A model generated the notes under the pieces. The model was not told the DNA's origin. It searched no databases and saw only the letters and a program-made list of their open reading frames with translations. From assembly GCA_023957015.1 (NCBI GenBank), contig JAMLHR010000005.1:24904-88903 (forward strand): a stretch of DNA of 64,000 bases, read 5' to 3'. This document shows positions 9,155 through 17,272 of the stretch, piece after piece (positions within the stretch are counted from its first letter, which is position 1; every line of letters begins with the position of its first letter). Both the position numbers and the translations under genes were made by a program. The stretch is from Thermomicrobiales bacterium. Its GTDB lineage: Bacteria; Chloroflexota; Chloroflexia; Thermomicrobiales; UBA6265.

Positions 9155-9598
9155 ATGACTACAGAATTTTTCTTAGAAACACCAGAGATACCGTGGACAG
9201 AAACCGAGTGGGAGCGAGCAAGTCGTTATACCTATACGGTATGGTGGAGCGCCGAAGACGAGCACTATCTGGCTCGATGCGAAGAAATACCCGAGGCAAT
9301 CAGTCACGGAACAGTTCCCTCTGAAGCTATCGAGAATGCAACAGACGCCGTTGCATCATATCTGGACGTGTTCGATGATGCCCCGCCACCGACAGGAGAG
9401 GAACCTGTGGCGGGAGCCCACTGGACAACAGCAGATGTCGCCGAACAGCTTGGTGTCACCGTTCGCAGGGTTCAATCTCTGGCTCGCAGCCGGGGTGTTG
9501 GTATCCGACGCGGCAAGACACTCCTCTTTACCAACGCAGATATCGCTGCTATGAAAGAACGCAAAGTCGGACGTCCACGCAAATCGGTAGCTATTTAG
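9155..9598 (+). CDS. hicB: HicB-family antitoxin with C-terminal helix-turn-helix
   Basis: A 147-residue antitoxin. The N-terminal HicB fold is seen in YTVWWSAEDEHYLARCEEIP followed by a conserved Thr/Ser-Glu-Ala helix (SEAIENATDAVASYL). A proline-rich linker leads to an excisionase/MerR-like helix-turn-helix (WTTADVAEQLGVTVRRVQS, about 98-135) and a basic GRPRK tail, unlike the ribbon-helix-helix seen in many HicB proteins. ATG 9155 is chosen as start; the frame is open upstream but without family similarity. It likely binds HicA and the palindrome at 8823-8852. A terminator follows 12 nt after the stop. Confidence 0.78.
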   Translation: MTTEFFLETPEIPWTETEWERASRYTYTVWWSAEDEHYLARCEEIPEAISHGTVPSEAIENATDAVASYLDVFDDAPPPTGEEPVAGAHWTTADVAEQLGVTVRRVQSLARSRGVGIRRGKTLLFTNADIAAMKERKVGRPRKSVAI

Positions 9599-9610
9599 AA
9601 CCATTGAGGA

Positions 9611-9649
9611 GTATAGAGGGGCACCGGATTTCCCGGTGCCCCTCTATAC
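9611..9649 (+). terminator. Intrinsic terminator of hicAB
   Basis: A perfect 17-bp stem, GTATAGAGGGGCACCGG (9611-9627) with its complement (9633-9649), and a 5-nt loop. No long U-run follows, but the stem is very stable and sits directly after hicB. Confidence 0.75.
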
Positions 9650-9693
9650 TGATCCGAGTGCATCCTGACTACCCCAGCGGAGTTCTGCACCCC

Positions 9694-10454
9694 ATGGTCG
9701 CGACAATCGGATTTCAACTCTCAGCATCACACCATATCTCTCCACGCCGGAGGGTATTCACACCTCGTTCCGGAGGATCGCGGAGATTGGCTATCGATAT
9801 GTGCAATTGCAGGGCGTGCCCTCCGCGATTCCGGATGATGTCATCGTCTCCGCACTACAGGAGACCGGTCTGACCTGCGTGGCCACGCAGGAGGATTACC
9901 CGCTCGGATTCGGTACTGATCCGGATCGGGCAATCCTCCGCGCAGTTGCAGTTGGGGCAAGCTATCTCACCTGCGCGCTCATCCCGCAAGAAGTCAATTC
10001 GGTTGCGGCGCTGGAGGAGTTCGCGAGGACACTTTCAGATATTGCCGACAAGGTCCGCGATGCGGGGTTGATCTTCGCGTTCCACCCGATCTCACCAGAC
10101 TATCGGTTGATGAATGGCACGATGGTATTCGAGCATTTAATGAACGCCCTGCCCGATCATGCACAACTCACGTTCTGCGTCTATGCAGCCCACAGCGCGG
10201 GGGTCGACCCGGCGCTCATCTTCGAGAAGTACGGCGACAGAATCGACCTCGTTCACTTCAAGGACGACGCGCTACAACCGGACGGCACTCGCCACCTCAC
10301 GCCGCTCGGACAGGGTTCACACGATTGGTCCGGGATTCTCCAGCAATGCGATGCGCACAATGTCAAATACGTGTTCGCGGAGCAGGAACGCTGGCTGAAG
10401 GATGCATTCGAGTGCGCATCCGATAGCTATAGCTACCTCACTTCGTTGCGCTAA
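9694..10454 (+). pseudogene. Sugar phosphate isomerase/epimerase (xylose isomerase-like TIM barrel), frameshifted
   Basis: ATG 9694 opens MVATIGFQLS, then the frame is lost. The adjoining frame resumes as SITPYLSTPEGIHTSFRRIA and runs intact to 10454. One missing base in CTCT-CAGC near 9722 explains it: restoring TAC gives the family sequence GFQLYSITPYL. The rest is a normal AP-endonuclease-2-like barrel: LIFAFHPISPDYR, then IDLVHFKDDALQPDG, and a C-terminal YVFAEQERW with the metal-binding Glu. These enzymes isomerise or epimerise sugars or inositol derivatives in the cytoplasm. The reading frame looks otherwise unimpaired, so a sequencing error or a very recent mutation is likely. Confidence 0.8.
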
Positions 10455-10458
10455 CGAT

Positions 10459-10492
10459 AAGGCCGAACCCAAATATGATTGGGTTCGGCCTT
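10459..10492. terminator. Bidirectional terminator between convergent genes
   Basis: A 14-bp stem (AAGGCCGAACCCAA, 10459-10472, with 10479-10492) and 6-nt loop, ending in TT on both strands. It serves the isomerase on the plus strand and the AraC regulator on the minus strand. Confidence 0.75.
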
Positions 10493-10521
10493 CACTATGT
10501 CGCCAAAAGCTGGCTTTTCTT

Positions 10522-11436
10522 CTACATCTGCCTCACCGGCAGCATCTCGATATAGCCGCGCCAACCGGCCGGGGCAAGCTGCATTCTCGGAGCCAGTTCC
10601 GGCGCGTATGCGTATCCATAAACTTCGGGATTGAATGAGCCAATCCGCTCCATACACAACCCGACGGCGGTTTGGTAATCCGCATCGTCATATGGCTCAC
10701 CCTGAAAGACAATCAGCTTGCAGGGTTCCAGATCGATGACATCGAATCCCTCAGGGACAGCACCGTTGAAGTCAGCCGGCACCTCCACACCATGAGCGTA
10801 GACGCCCGTGCCCTCTGGTCGCATATTGCTCGGCAACCAGAGCCCGACTGGCTCATAGAGCGCTTCCCTAATACCAACCAGCACATCCCAGGGTGCCGAG
10901 TTGTTCTCATCGCCGCAACCGAACTCTTCGACGTAGGAGAAGTAGTCACTGGCAGTTTTGCTGCGCTTGAGGATGAGCTTTCTGGTTGGTCGTTCCACAA
11001 TCTGGGTGAAGATCACCGCTGTCTGATTCACTGTCTGCCCCTTTTGCTTTAGCCTGGTGCGATCAAGATACTGGAATGGAATCAACCATCCATCGGGAGA
11101 AGGTCTGGTGGCGAACTGTTTCGGAGAGATACCGAAACCGTTTGAAAATGCGCGCGTGAAACCTTCGTGACTATCGAAGACGAAATCCAGCGCCACATCC
11201 AATACACGGGTATCCGTCGTCCGCAGAACGCGAGCTGCTGCAGTCAGTCGCTCCTGACGGATGTACTCGAACGGCGAACTTCCCGTCTCTGCCCGGAACA
11301 CCCGGGCCGCGTGGTACTGCGAATAGCCTGCAGCCATTGCCACATCGCGGGCCGTAATTGATTCCCGCAGATGGGAAGCGATGAAGGACTTCATCCTCAT
11401 CACAGCCGCAATGTGCTCGTCAACTGTCTCACCCAC
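10522..11436 (-). CDS. AraC-family regulator with GyrI-like effector-binding domain
   Basis: A 304-residue regulator. The N-terminal AraC/XylS DNA-binding domain (about 8-110) has two helix-turn-helix units: ITARDVAMAAGYSQYHAARVFRAETG and RVLDVALDFVFDSHEGFTRAF. The C-terminal GyrI/Rob/SoxS-type ligand-binding domain (about 140-304) has the typical beta pattern DLEPCKLIVFQGEP. This architecture is known from multidrug-sensing regulators such as Rob and TipA-like proteins. Start is GTG 11436, with GAGGAGG and GGCGAGG upstream. No exporter lies next to it, so the target is unclear. Confidence 0.88.
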   Translation of the reverse strand: MGETVDEHIAAVMRMKSFIASHLRESITARDVAMAAGYSQYHAARVFRAETGSSPFEYIRQERLTAAARVLRTTDTRVLDVALDFVFDSHEGFTRAFSNGFGISPKQFATRPSPDGWLIPFQYLDRTRLKQKGQTVNQTAVIFTQIVERPTRKLILKRSKTASDYFSYVEEFGCGDENNSAPWDVLVGIREALYEPVGLWLPSNMRPEGTGVYAHGVEVPADFNGAVPEGFDVIDLEPCKLIVFQGEPYDDADYQTAVGLCMERIGSFNPEVYGYAYAPELAPRMQLAPAGWRGYIEMLPVRQM

Positions 11437-11519
11437 CGATCCTCGCCTCCTCTCCTGCCATCATAGGAGGAGATCAGAACGAATTCTTGACCTGGCGTGC
11501 GCGTTCCTGGCAGACACAA

Positions 11520-11554
11520 CAAGGTCCCGACTCCCGATGGGAGCCAGGACCTTG
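11520..11554 (-). terminator. Terminator of the small cysteine-rich protein gene
   Basis: CAAGGTCC...GGACCTTG (11520-11527 with 11547-11554) encloses a second GGCTCCC/GGGAGTC stem. On the minus strand it is followed by TTGTGTC. It lies 11 nt after the stop at 11566. Confidence 0.6.
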
Positions 11555-11565
11555 AAAGCGAACCG

Positions 11566-11835
11566 TCAGGCGATATCGCGGACGCCGCAGACCAGGGCGT
11601 CACCATGTACCTGCGTCCAGCGCTCAAGCTGGACGATATCATCGTCATCCAATATGTACTTACTGCCACAACTCGGGCAGGTCACCTCATGGACGCAATC
11701 GCCCCGAGTCTCGCACCAACTCAACACATTGCCATAGGCATGGCAATCACCCTCACACAGATGGGCAATCACTTCGGCTGCGCCATCGCTCAGGTGCACA
11801 ACGGTCTCTTCATCAACGCGCTTGAAATCGGCCAT
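11566..11835 (-). CDS. Small cysteine-rich, zinc-ribbon-like protein
   Basis: An 89-residue protein starting at ATG 11835 with AGGAGGG 9 nt upstream. Six cysteines: CEGDCHAYG, then CETRGDC, then CPSCGSKYIL, the last being a typical zinc-ribbon half. An acidic stretch (LDDDDIV) follows. I do not recognise a named family. It may bind zinc or iron. It has its own promoter at 11913-11941 and a CRP-like palindrome centred near -64, so its expression is probably activated by a CRP/FNR-type protein. It is monocistronic with a hairpin terminator. Confidence 0.65.
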   Translation of the reverse strand: MADFKRVDEETVVHLSDGAAEVIAHLCEGDCHAYGNVLSWCETRGDCVHEVTCPSCGSKYILDDDDIVQLERWTQVHGDALVCGVRDIA

Positions 11836-11912
11836 GACCACTACCCTCCTTTCGAAGGCACAACGAAATCTCAGCGTCATCGCCGTCGGGTTGCTTCGTT
11901 GCAGGTTCCCGC

Positions 11913-11941
11913 ATAGTAGAGAACGGATACAGAAAATGCAA
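11913..11941 (-). promoter_or_regulatory. Sigma-70-type promoter of the small cysteine-rich gene
   Basis: On the minus strand TTGCAT (11941-11936), a 17-nt spacer and TACTAT (11918-11913) form a good promoter pointing at the gene that starts at 11835. The start site would be near 11906. Confidence 0.6.
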
Positions 11942-11960
11942 GAGGCGTTCCGTGGTTGCA

Positions 11961-11980
11961 TTTGTGATGCTCATCACAAA
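11961..11980. promoter_or_regulatory. CRP-like operator
   Basis: TTTGTGATGCTCATCACAAA contains TGTGA-N6-TCACA, the CRP consensus, with 8-bp arms. Its centre (11970.5) lies about 64 nt upstream of the inferred start at 11906, close to the -61.5 of class I CRP activation. It is also 180 nt upstream of the divergent DUF6909-like gene. Confidence 0.65.
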
Positions 11981-12160
11981 TTGGATAGCACGCACAATTA
12001 ACTGACAGGTAGAAGACTGATCTTTGTGAGATTACGGTGCGGGTCTCTGCCGTTTGGGAGATGGTGAGATCGCCGATCCATCAGGGACAACTCATCGCCA
12101 AGAGGCATGGATTCGGTATGCTAGCAGCCATGAGAGTATTCGCTTCCAGAAAGGACATCC

Positions 12161-13933
12161 ATGCAATCACGAACTGAAGACCTGCGGCAGGAAGTGCGAC
12201 GACCGTTTCACACCGAGACCAACAGCATTGGTCGACGCGAGGTGGAATTGTACGTCCGCACCTATATGACGCTGCTGGAGAGCTCCAGCCCGATCGCACT
12301 GCGCTCACTGGAACCGGCACACTTGACTGCCGGGGCCTCGCTCCACGCTGGCGCGGAGGAACCAGAACCAGATCTCAACGCCTTCCTCTATAGCGCCAAT
12401 CGACTCCCCGCCGGAATCGTCCACATCAGTCACGTCATCCTTGGGCAATCGCACCGCAACTTCGCCGATGCCGGCTACGATCACGTGCAAGACTGGGAAT
12501 CGGTGAGTTCACCGGGTCGACGTCGACGCTGGTACTGGGATGGTGGCGAGATGTTGGCGGCCTATATCGCCTCATCCTCCGATCTCGATGATCTCATCCC
12601 CTGCCTGGTCGCCTACCAGATCGAATGGAACAAGATGAGCCGCCTGTTGCGCGATTCACGCGAGGTTCACGCCGCCTTCAAGGCCACATCTGGAGACGTG
12701 GCCGATCCGGAACTCGAACGATCCATTCGCCGCACGATGTTGCTGGGCAAGAAAGACTGGCAGCGTCTGAAGGATGTCTGGGGACCGATCTTCTGGAGCA
12801 ATCTCCGCCTGGTGGCAAGTGATCGCAAGCGCATCGATGTGCAGATGTTCGGCGGCACCTATCTCGGCTATGCCCGCTCGACGCGCGCCTGGTGGCGACC
12901 AGTAGTGGATGCTGTCGGTTTGGAGGCGGTGCGGGAACGACCGATCTATTTCATTAGCTCCAACACGCACAGCTTCGTCAATGTGCTCAGTGGTGTTGCC
13001 CTGCGGCGCAAGGACGCACTGATGCAGTTCATCGATGACACCCGCCATCCCGAGTTGTTCGAGGAACTCAACTGGTGGCGGGAGGGGCGCAGTCGATCAT
13101 CGCTAGAGAACCTGCTCTACTTCGCCGCTCGCCCGTACTTCCACGGGCCGGATCGCGAGACCGAGCGGCTGGCGCGTCAACAGGAGGAGGAAGCGATCGG
13201 TATCCGTCACGTCGATGCACAGGGTGCAGTCGATGTCGGCATTCAGGTCATCGATCTCGCCAAACTCGATCCCAGCCAGTTCGATCAGCGGCTTCAGCCC
13301 GCCGATATCACCGGCACCGATGCACTCATCGTCAACATCAACTACCCGCTCGGGAAGGCTGCATATCACATCCTCAACCAGGTTGGGATTTCGGTGGACT
13401 ACCTGCAGGGTGTCTATATCCTCGGCAAGGCGGCGACGCTGAATGGCCGCATCGGCGACATCATGATGAGCAATGTCGTTTACGACGAGCACAGCGGTAA
13501 CACCTATTGGCTCGATAACTGCTTTGGCTCAGACGATGTCGCGCCTTACCTTCGCTTCGGTGCGGCGCTGGATAACCAGAAGGCGGTGACCGTGAAGGGC
13601 ACCTACCTCCAGAACCAGGGGTATCTGGACTTCTTCTACCGCGAGAACTACACCGTGGTCGAAATGGAGGCAGGACCATACCTGAGCGCACTCTATGAGG
13701 ACACGATGCTGGAGCGTCACCCACAGGACTCCGCCATCAACCTGGGACAAATGCAGACGCACTTCGATCTCGGCATCATCCACTACGCATCGGATACGCC
13801 GTACACGCGGGCGCACACGCTTGGTGCCCGCGGTCTCAGCTTCTACGGTATGGATAGCACCTACGCCAGTACGATCGCGATCTTGCAACGCGTCTTCGCA
13901 ATGGAATCGAAGCGACTGGGACATACATCATGA
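12161..13933 (+). CDS. DUF6909-like protein, C-terminal half resembling nucleoside phosphorylases
   Basis: A 590-residue cytoplasmic protein with AAAGGA 5 nt before its ATG. As far as I can recall, it matches the family labelled DUF6909; no activity is established. Two parts can be distinguished. The N-terminal 330 residues are helical, with VELYVRTYMTLLESSSPI and many Trp/Arg. The second part includes DALIVNINYPLGKAAYHILN, then YLQGVYILGKAATLNGRIGD, SNVVYDEHSGNTYWLDNCF, resembling AMP nucleosidase / phosphorylase-fold segments where a DEHS-N-Y pattern occurs. That similarity is a visual judgement. Its stop overlaps the next start (ATGA), so it is coupled to a thioesterase. Confidence 0.6.
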   Translation: MQSRTEDLRQEVRRPFHTETNSIGRREVELYVRTYMTLLESSSPIALRSLEPAHLTAGASLHAGAEEPEPDLNAFLYSANRLPAGIVHISHVILGQSHRNFADAGYDHVQDWESVSSPGRRRRWYWDGGEMLAAYIASSSDLDDLIPCLVAYQIEWNKMSRLLRDSREVHAAFKATSGDVADPELERSIRRTMLLGKKDWQRLKDVWGPIFWSNLRLVASDRKRIDVQMFGGTYLGYARSTRAWWRPVVDAVGLEAVRERPIYFISSNTHSFVNVLSGVALRRKDALMQFIDDTRHPELFEELNWWREGRSRSSLENLLYFAARPYFHGPDRETERLARQQEEEAIGIRHVDAQGAVDVGIQVIDLAKLDPSQFDQRLQPADITGTDALIVNINYPLGKAAYHILNQVGISVDYLQGVYILGKAATLNGRIGDIMMSNVVYDEHSGNTYWLDNCFGSDDVAPYLRFGAALDNQKAVTVKGTYLQNQGYLDFFYRENYTVVEMEAGPYLSALYEDTMLERHPQDSAINLGQMQTHFDLGIIHYASDTPYTRAHTLGARGLSFYGMDSTYASTIAILQRVFAMESKRLGHTS

Positions 13934-14409
13934 CGCAAATCCTGACGGGATATGTCGCAATGGTCCGCGTGCGCTTCAGCGAATGCGATCCGCTGGGGCA
14001 CGTCAACAACGCCGTCTATCTGAACTACCTGGAGCAGGCGGCGATCGATCACGCGGCAGCGCTGGGGTGGTCCAGCGCTGCGCTGACCGAGATGGCGGGT
14101 GCGGTCTTCGTCGCGCGGAAGCATGAGATCACCTATCGCCAACCCGCCTTCGAGAACGATCACTTGCTCATCCGCACCTGGCCGACGGAGATGCGCGGTG
14201 CCCGCGGCCTGCGCAGCTATACGATCAGTCGGTTTACGGACGATATCGCGGGGTGGGTTGATCGGGTGGTGCCGTTCGAGGAGTTGCCGGAGGTTGATCC
14301 GAAGGACTTGATCGTCACCGCCGATACCGAGTGGGCGTTCATGAACGTGACGACCGGTCGGCCGAGTCGGATTCCGGAGGTTGTCGCGCGGGATTTCGTG
14401 GAGGGATAA
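13930..14409 (+). CDS. Acyl-CoA thioesterase, 4HBT hotdog family
   Basis: A 159-residue hotdog-fold thioesterase of the 4-hydroxybenzoyl-CoA thioesterase / FadM type. VRFSECDPLGHVNNAVYLNYLEQA carries the conserved Asp and the HVNN motif where the central helix begins; ITYRQPAFENDHLLIRTWP and a DTEWAFMN strand complete the fold. It hydrolyses acyl-CoA thioesters; the substrate is unknown. It overlaps the upstream large gene by 4 nt. Normal length. Confidence 0.85.
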   Translation: MTQILTGYVAMVRVRFSECDPLGHVNNAVYLNYLEQAAIDHAAALGWSSAALTEMAGAVFVARKHEITYRQPAFENDHLLIRTWPTEMRGARGLRSYTISRFTDDIAGWVDRVVPFEELPEVDPKDLIVTADTEWAFMNVTTGRPSRIPEVVARDFVEG

Positions 14410-14420
14410 CCCCGTTATCA

Positions 14421-15194
14421 TCAATCCTCATTCGACCCCTCATCTGAGGAAATTCGGGATTGCCAATAAGCGGCCACCTGAGCAATTGCCTGTCTGATCT
14501 GACCAGTGTGGTCTCTTCTTGCAGGCCATGTCGCTTCCTGCCAGCTTCTGGGTGGATAGAGTTCAGCACCATCGAGTGCGACGCGAGGAGTATCCATTCG
14601 ACACTCCCGCAACAGGCTCACATCCAGACACCAAGAGTAGTCGGCCACTTTGCGAAGTTGCTTTGAAAGCTCTGGCAGAGGACTAACCACATCCACACGC
14701 ACGTGTTTCTTCGCCAAACGAATAGCATCCATCAGATCTGTGTCGTTGGAGATGACAATGGCCCGATCCATATCTCCAGACCATGCATCATTGAGGAGAT
14801 GAACCGCCAAATTGACGTCTGATCCCTTCTCCTCGGATGTGCCAATGACTATGGGGACCTCAGAAGGCCAGCCCAGTTGACGCGGCGTTGGGCTTCTCAA
14901 CCGCCCTTTTCGTGTTACAGGTGTGTGCTTGCCGTAGTGAATCTGCAGGCCTGGTGTCGCTTCAATCGCTTTCAGATATCGCTCTTGTCGAAGGTTCTGT
15001 TCAGGATCACGAAGATCCCTGCGAATGTATGCGGTGAAGTAGTGAATGCGATGCAAGGTGGAATCAGCACCAACTAATATCTCTCCAAGTGCCCGCCAGT
15101 CAAGCCATTTGTCCTGTGGAGTGCATAGTGCTTGCTGATGCTTGTAGCAGCCGTAATAGAAGTTGAATCCATCGACATAGATTGATGTCTTCAT
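14421..15194 (-). CDS. NYN domain protein (LabA/DUF88-like PIN-fold nuclease)
   Basis: A 257-residue NYN-domain protein. Acidic active-site segments are YVDGFNFYYGCY near the start, GSDVNLAVHLLNDAW in the middle, and RAIVISNDTDLMDAIRLAK, matching the D-x-x-N / D / N-D-x-D layout of PIN-like metal-dependent RNases. The C-terminal 60 residues are less conserved. It ends 11 nt from the convergent thioesterase stop. No partner gene hints at a substrate. Confidence 0.85.
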   Translation of the reverse strand: MKTSIYVDGFNFYYGCYKHQQALCTPQDKWLDWRALGEILVGADSTLHRIHYFTAYIRRDLRDPEQNLRQERYLKAIEATPGLQIHYGKHTPVTRKGRLRSPTPRQLGWPSEVPIVIGTSEEKGSDVNLAVHLLNDAWSGDMDRAIVISNDTDLMDAIRLAKKHVRVDVVSPLPELSKQLRKVADYSWCLDVSLLRECRMDTPRVALDGAELYPPRSWQEATWPARRDHTGQIRQAIAQVAAYWQSRISSDEGSNED

Positions 15195-15471
15195 ATGTGT
15201 GCTTTCGTGGCCACAACTGTCTTATATGTAAATGGGCGACCCCCGCAGGGGTCGCCCACCGGGCGGTTTCCCACCCTCCCTGGCAGACGATGCGACCAGG
15301 GGGTTCAACTAAAGTATAGCAGGCGCCAGTCTTCCGGATCGGCATGGTTTAGTCACATCTGAGCCCGATCCCATGATATCTGTCCCGGGATTCTTCAGGG
15401 TTCGCTGACGCTCACCCATTCAGAATGACGGTCGTCAGTCGGCATTCATCCCGTATGAAGTCACAGGTCCG
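15195..15471. other. Intergenic region with REP-like hairpins
   Basis: No gene seen. It holds a GGGCGACCCC/GGGGTCGCCC hairpin (15234-15257), a CCCTGG...CCAGGG hairpin near 15285-15310, and GGATTCTTCAGGG...CATTCAGAATGAC near 15390-15430, a form of short repeat common in intergenic DNA of this kind of genome. Confidence 0.6.
15234..15257. repeat. REP-like GGGCGACC palindrome
   Basis: A 10-bp perfect inverted repeat with CGCA in the loop. It has the same build (GGGCG...CGCCC) as the units at 20020-20048 and 47027-47055. It lies just upstream of the NYN gene and may be a dispersed REP unit. Confidence 0.5.
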
Positions 15472-16605
15472 TTAGTTCCGTTCAAACGACGTGGTGAGAT
15501 CCTGCGCAACGCCGGTTTCGGCGGCGCGGTATGAGCTTTCGATGATGTCGATGACGTGGCGAGCGTGCTGGGCGGTGACCGGACTGGCGATATCATCGCG
15601 GACCCAATCGATCAGCTGGGCGACGTCCTCAAACACGTGCGCCTCTTCCATGCCAACGTGCGAGCCGACAACGTGCGGCAATGTCGCCTGTGCGCCCGCG
15701 ACGCCGCCACCGTTGGCGTCGGAGATCGCGCGCTCGGGATACTCCAGCTCCTCGCCGTTCAGGTTGAAGCCCTCGATCTTGCCATCGGTACCGAAATAGG
15801 TCCCCGTAAACCACCAGTTGGTGGAACCGGCCGCAGAACCAAACCCAACCGCGAAGAGGCCGTTACCGAAGTCCATGAGGATACCGGTATTGTCATCGGC
15901 CTCGGTCTTAACCGTCTTGTCGCCGAACGAGCGCTCCGGCACCACGATACCACTAACGGCGCTGACGCGCTTAACCGGTCCGAGCACCGTCGTCATACCG
16001 TGGAAGGCGTAGACACTCATGTCGTACATCGGTCCGCCGCCCGGCTTGCGGAAGTACCAGCTGGGATCGATGGCCGGGACACTTCCCTTGCCCTGTCGCT
16101 CCGGCTCGTCCAGGTGATAGGTACCGAATCCGGCACCAGCAATCGCCCAGACCGGAATACCGATCTTGCCCTCGGCGATAGCGCGACGCACGGCCTGCAC
16201 CTGCGGTCGCAGAACCTCGCCCGGACTGGCAACGATCTTCAGCCCCTTCTTCTCGGCCAGTTCAATCAACTCGTTCGCTTCGGCCACGGTCGTGGTCATC
16301 GTCTTGTTGAAGTGAATATGCTTGCCAGCCTCCAGCGCCATCATGCCCTGTTCGTAATGCAGACCGATCGGCGAGCAGATGGAGACTGCATCCACATCGC
16401 CCTTCTCCAACAGCTCCTCATAGCTCTCGGAACTAAAGGCCATGCCGTATTCCTCGGCAGCAGCAGCAGCGCGACCCGGCACCGGATCACAGACCGCATG
16501 CAGCTTGACCTTGTCCGTCATATCGTCCTGCGAGAGGTGCGGCATGATGCCGCGCTGGGCGATTGTGCCCGCCCCAACAATACCCATGCGTACGATGTTG
16601 CTCAT
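15472..16605 (-). CDS. Gfo/Idh/MocA-family oxidoreductase
   Basis: A 377-residue NAD(P)-dependent sugar or inositol dehydrogenase-like protein. The Rossmann motif is VGAGTIAQRGIMPHL (about 9-24), with VDAVSICSPIGLHYE closing the nucleotide fold. The C-terminal alpha/beta domain includes WYFRKPGGGPMYDMSVYAFH. The catalytic EKP-type motif after GKHI reads HFNKTMTTT: the Lys is present but the usual E and P are N and T, which suggests altered chemistry. AGGAG precedes ATG 16605. Flanking genes do not form a pathway with it. Confidence 0.85.
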   Translation of the reverse strand: MSNIVRMGIVGAGTIAQRGIMPHLSQDDMTDKVKLHAVCDPVPGRAAAAAEEYGMAFSSESYEELLEKGDVDAVSICSPIGLHYEQGMMALEAGKHIHFNKTMTTTVAEANELIELAEKKGLKIVASPGEVLRPQVQAVRRAIAEGKIGIPVWAIAGAGFGTYHLDEPERQGKGSVPAIDPSWYFRKPGGGPMYDMSVYAFHGMTTVLGPVKRVSAVSGIVVPERSFGDKTVKTEADDNTGILMDFGNGLFAVGFGSAAGSTNWWFTGTYFGTDGKIEGFNLNGEELEYPERAISDANGGGVAGAQATLPHVVGSHVGMEEAHVFEDVAQLIDWVRDDIASPVTAQHARHVIDIIESSYRAAETGVAQDLTTSFERN

Positions 16606-16753
16606 GTCTTCTCCTGTAAATACACCAGTGAATCAGCCTGCGTTGATTGTAGACGGATATGCCCATTCTTGAGTCCAAATCCCGGAACGAATACGCAAGC
16701 AACGGCGTTCAAAATGATAGTAGGAAAACTGTATACATATTGGAGAAGTGACC

Positions 16754-17272
16754 ATGAACATGTCCCGCAGAATGCTCCTCACCGCCACTGTTCTCGCGGC
16801 TGGTACGCGCATCACACCCTCCTTCGCCAGGAACGCCCAGGATGCGGTTACCTCCGGTGGGCTCGGATTGAGCCTCGCCGATATCCAGTCCATGTACGAG
16901 GAAGGACCGGTCGGCCAGTCGTTCCGCAGTTTCCTGGAACCGCAGAGCGGGACCACCCTCTATATCGACTTCGGTGCCGATGATCTGGCCCAGACGATCT
17001 ATGTCAGCGGTGATATCGATGAGTCCGAGGTCGACGCGCTGGTTGGCTGGTTGGTGCTGGACGATGTCCAGGATCACCGCGCGTATATCGCGCTCACCTC
17101 AGCGGGATCAATCGCCGAGTTTCGTGCGCTGACAATGGTCAGTCCAACGCTGGCCGAGTACACCAACAATCGCACCGGTATCATGGCGACCTGGCAGTTT
17201 GAACCGGACGGTGCCGGAGGCAGCAATGTCGCCAACCTGATGATTACGCTCCAGCAAGAGGGCGTTGGTTAG
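16754..17272 (+). CDS. Secreted protein of unknown function
   Basis: Start taken at ATG 16754, with GGAG 8 nt upstream. A 172-residue protein with an N-terminal signal MNMSRRMLLTATVLAAG containing SRRM, possibly Tat-dependent, cleavage around FARNAQD. The mature part has DIQSMYEEGPVGQSFRSFLE and a beta-rich remainder with few cysteines. I do not recognise it. It is convergent with the SulP gene and overlaps it by 4 nt. Confidence 0.55.
   Translation: MNMSRRMLLTATVLAAGTRITPSFARNAQDAVTSGGLGLSLADIQSMYEEGPVGQSFRSFLEPQSGTTLYIDFGADDLAQTIYVSGDIDESEVDALVGWLVLDDVQDHRAYIALTSAGSIAEFRALTMVSPTLAEYTNNRTGIMATWQFEPDGAGGSNVANLMITLQQEGVG

Noticed and set aside
15556..16983. A 475-codon plus-strand open frame antisense to the Gfo/Idh/MocA gene
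   Set aside because: It has His/Arg/Asn-rich, low-complexity composition typical of a shadow frame, no ribosome-binding site, and the opposite strand has a clear conserved family.
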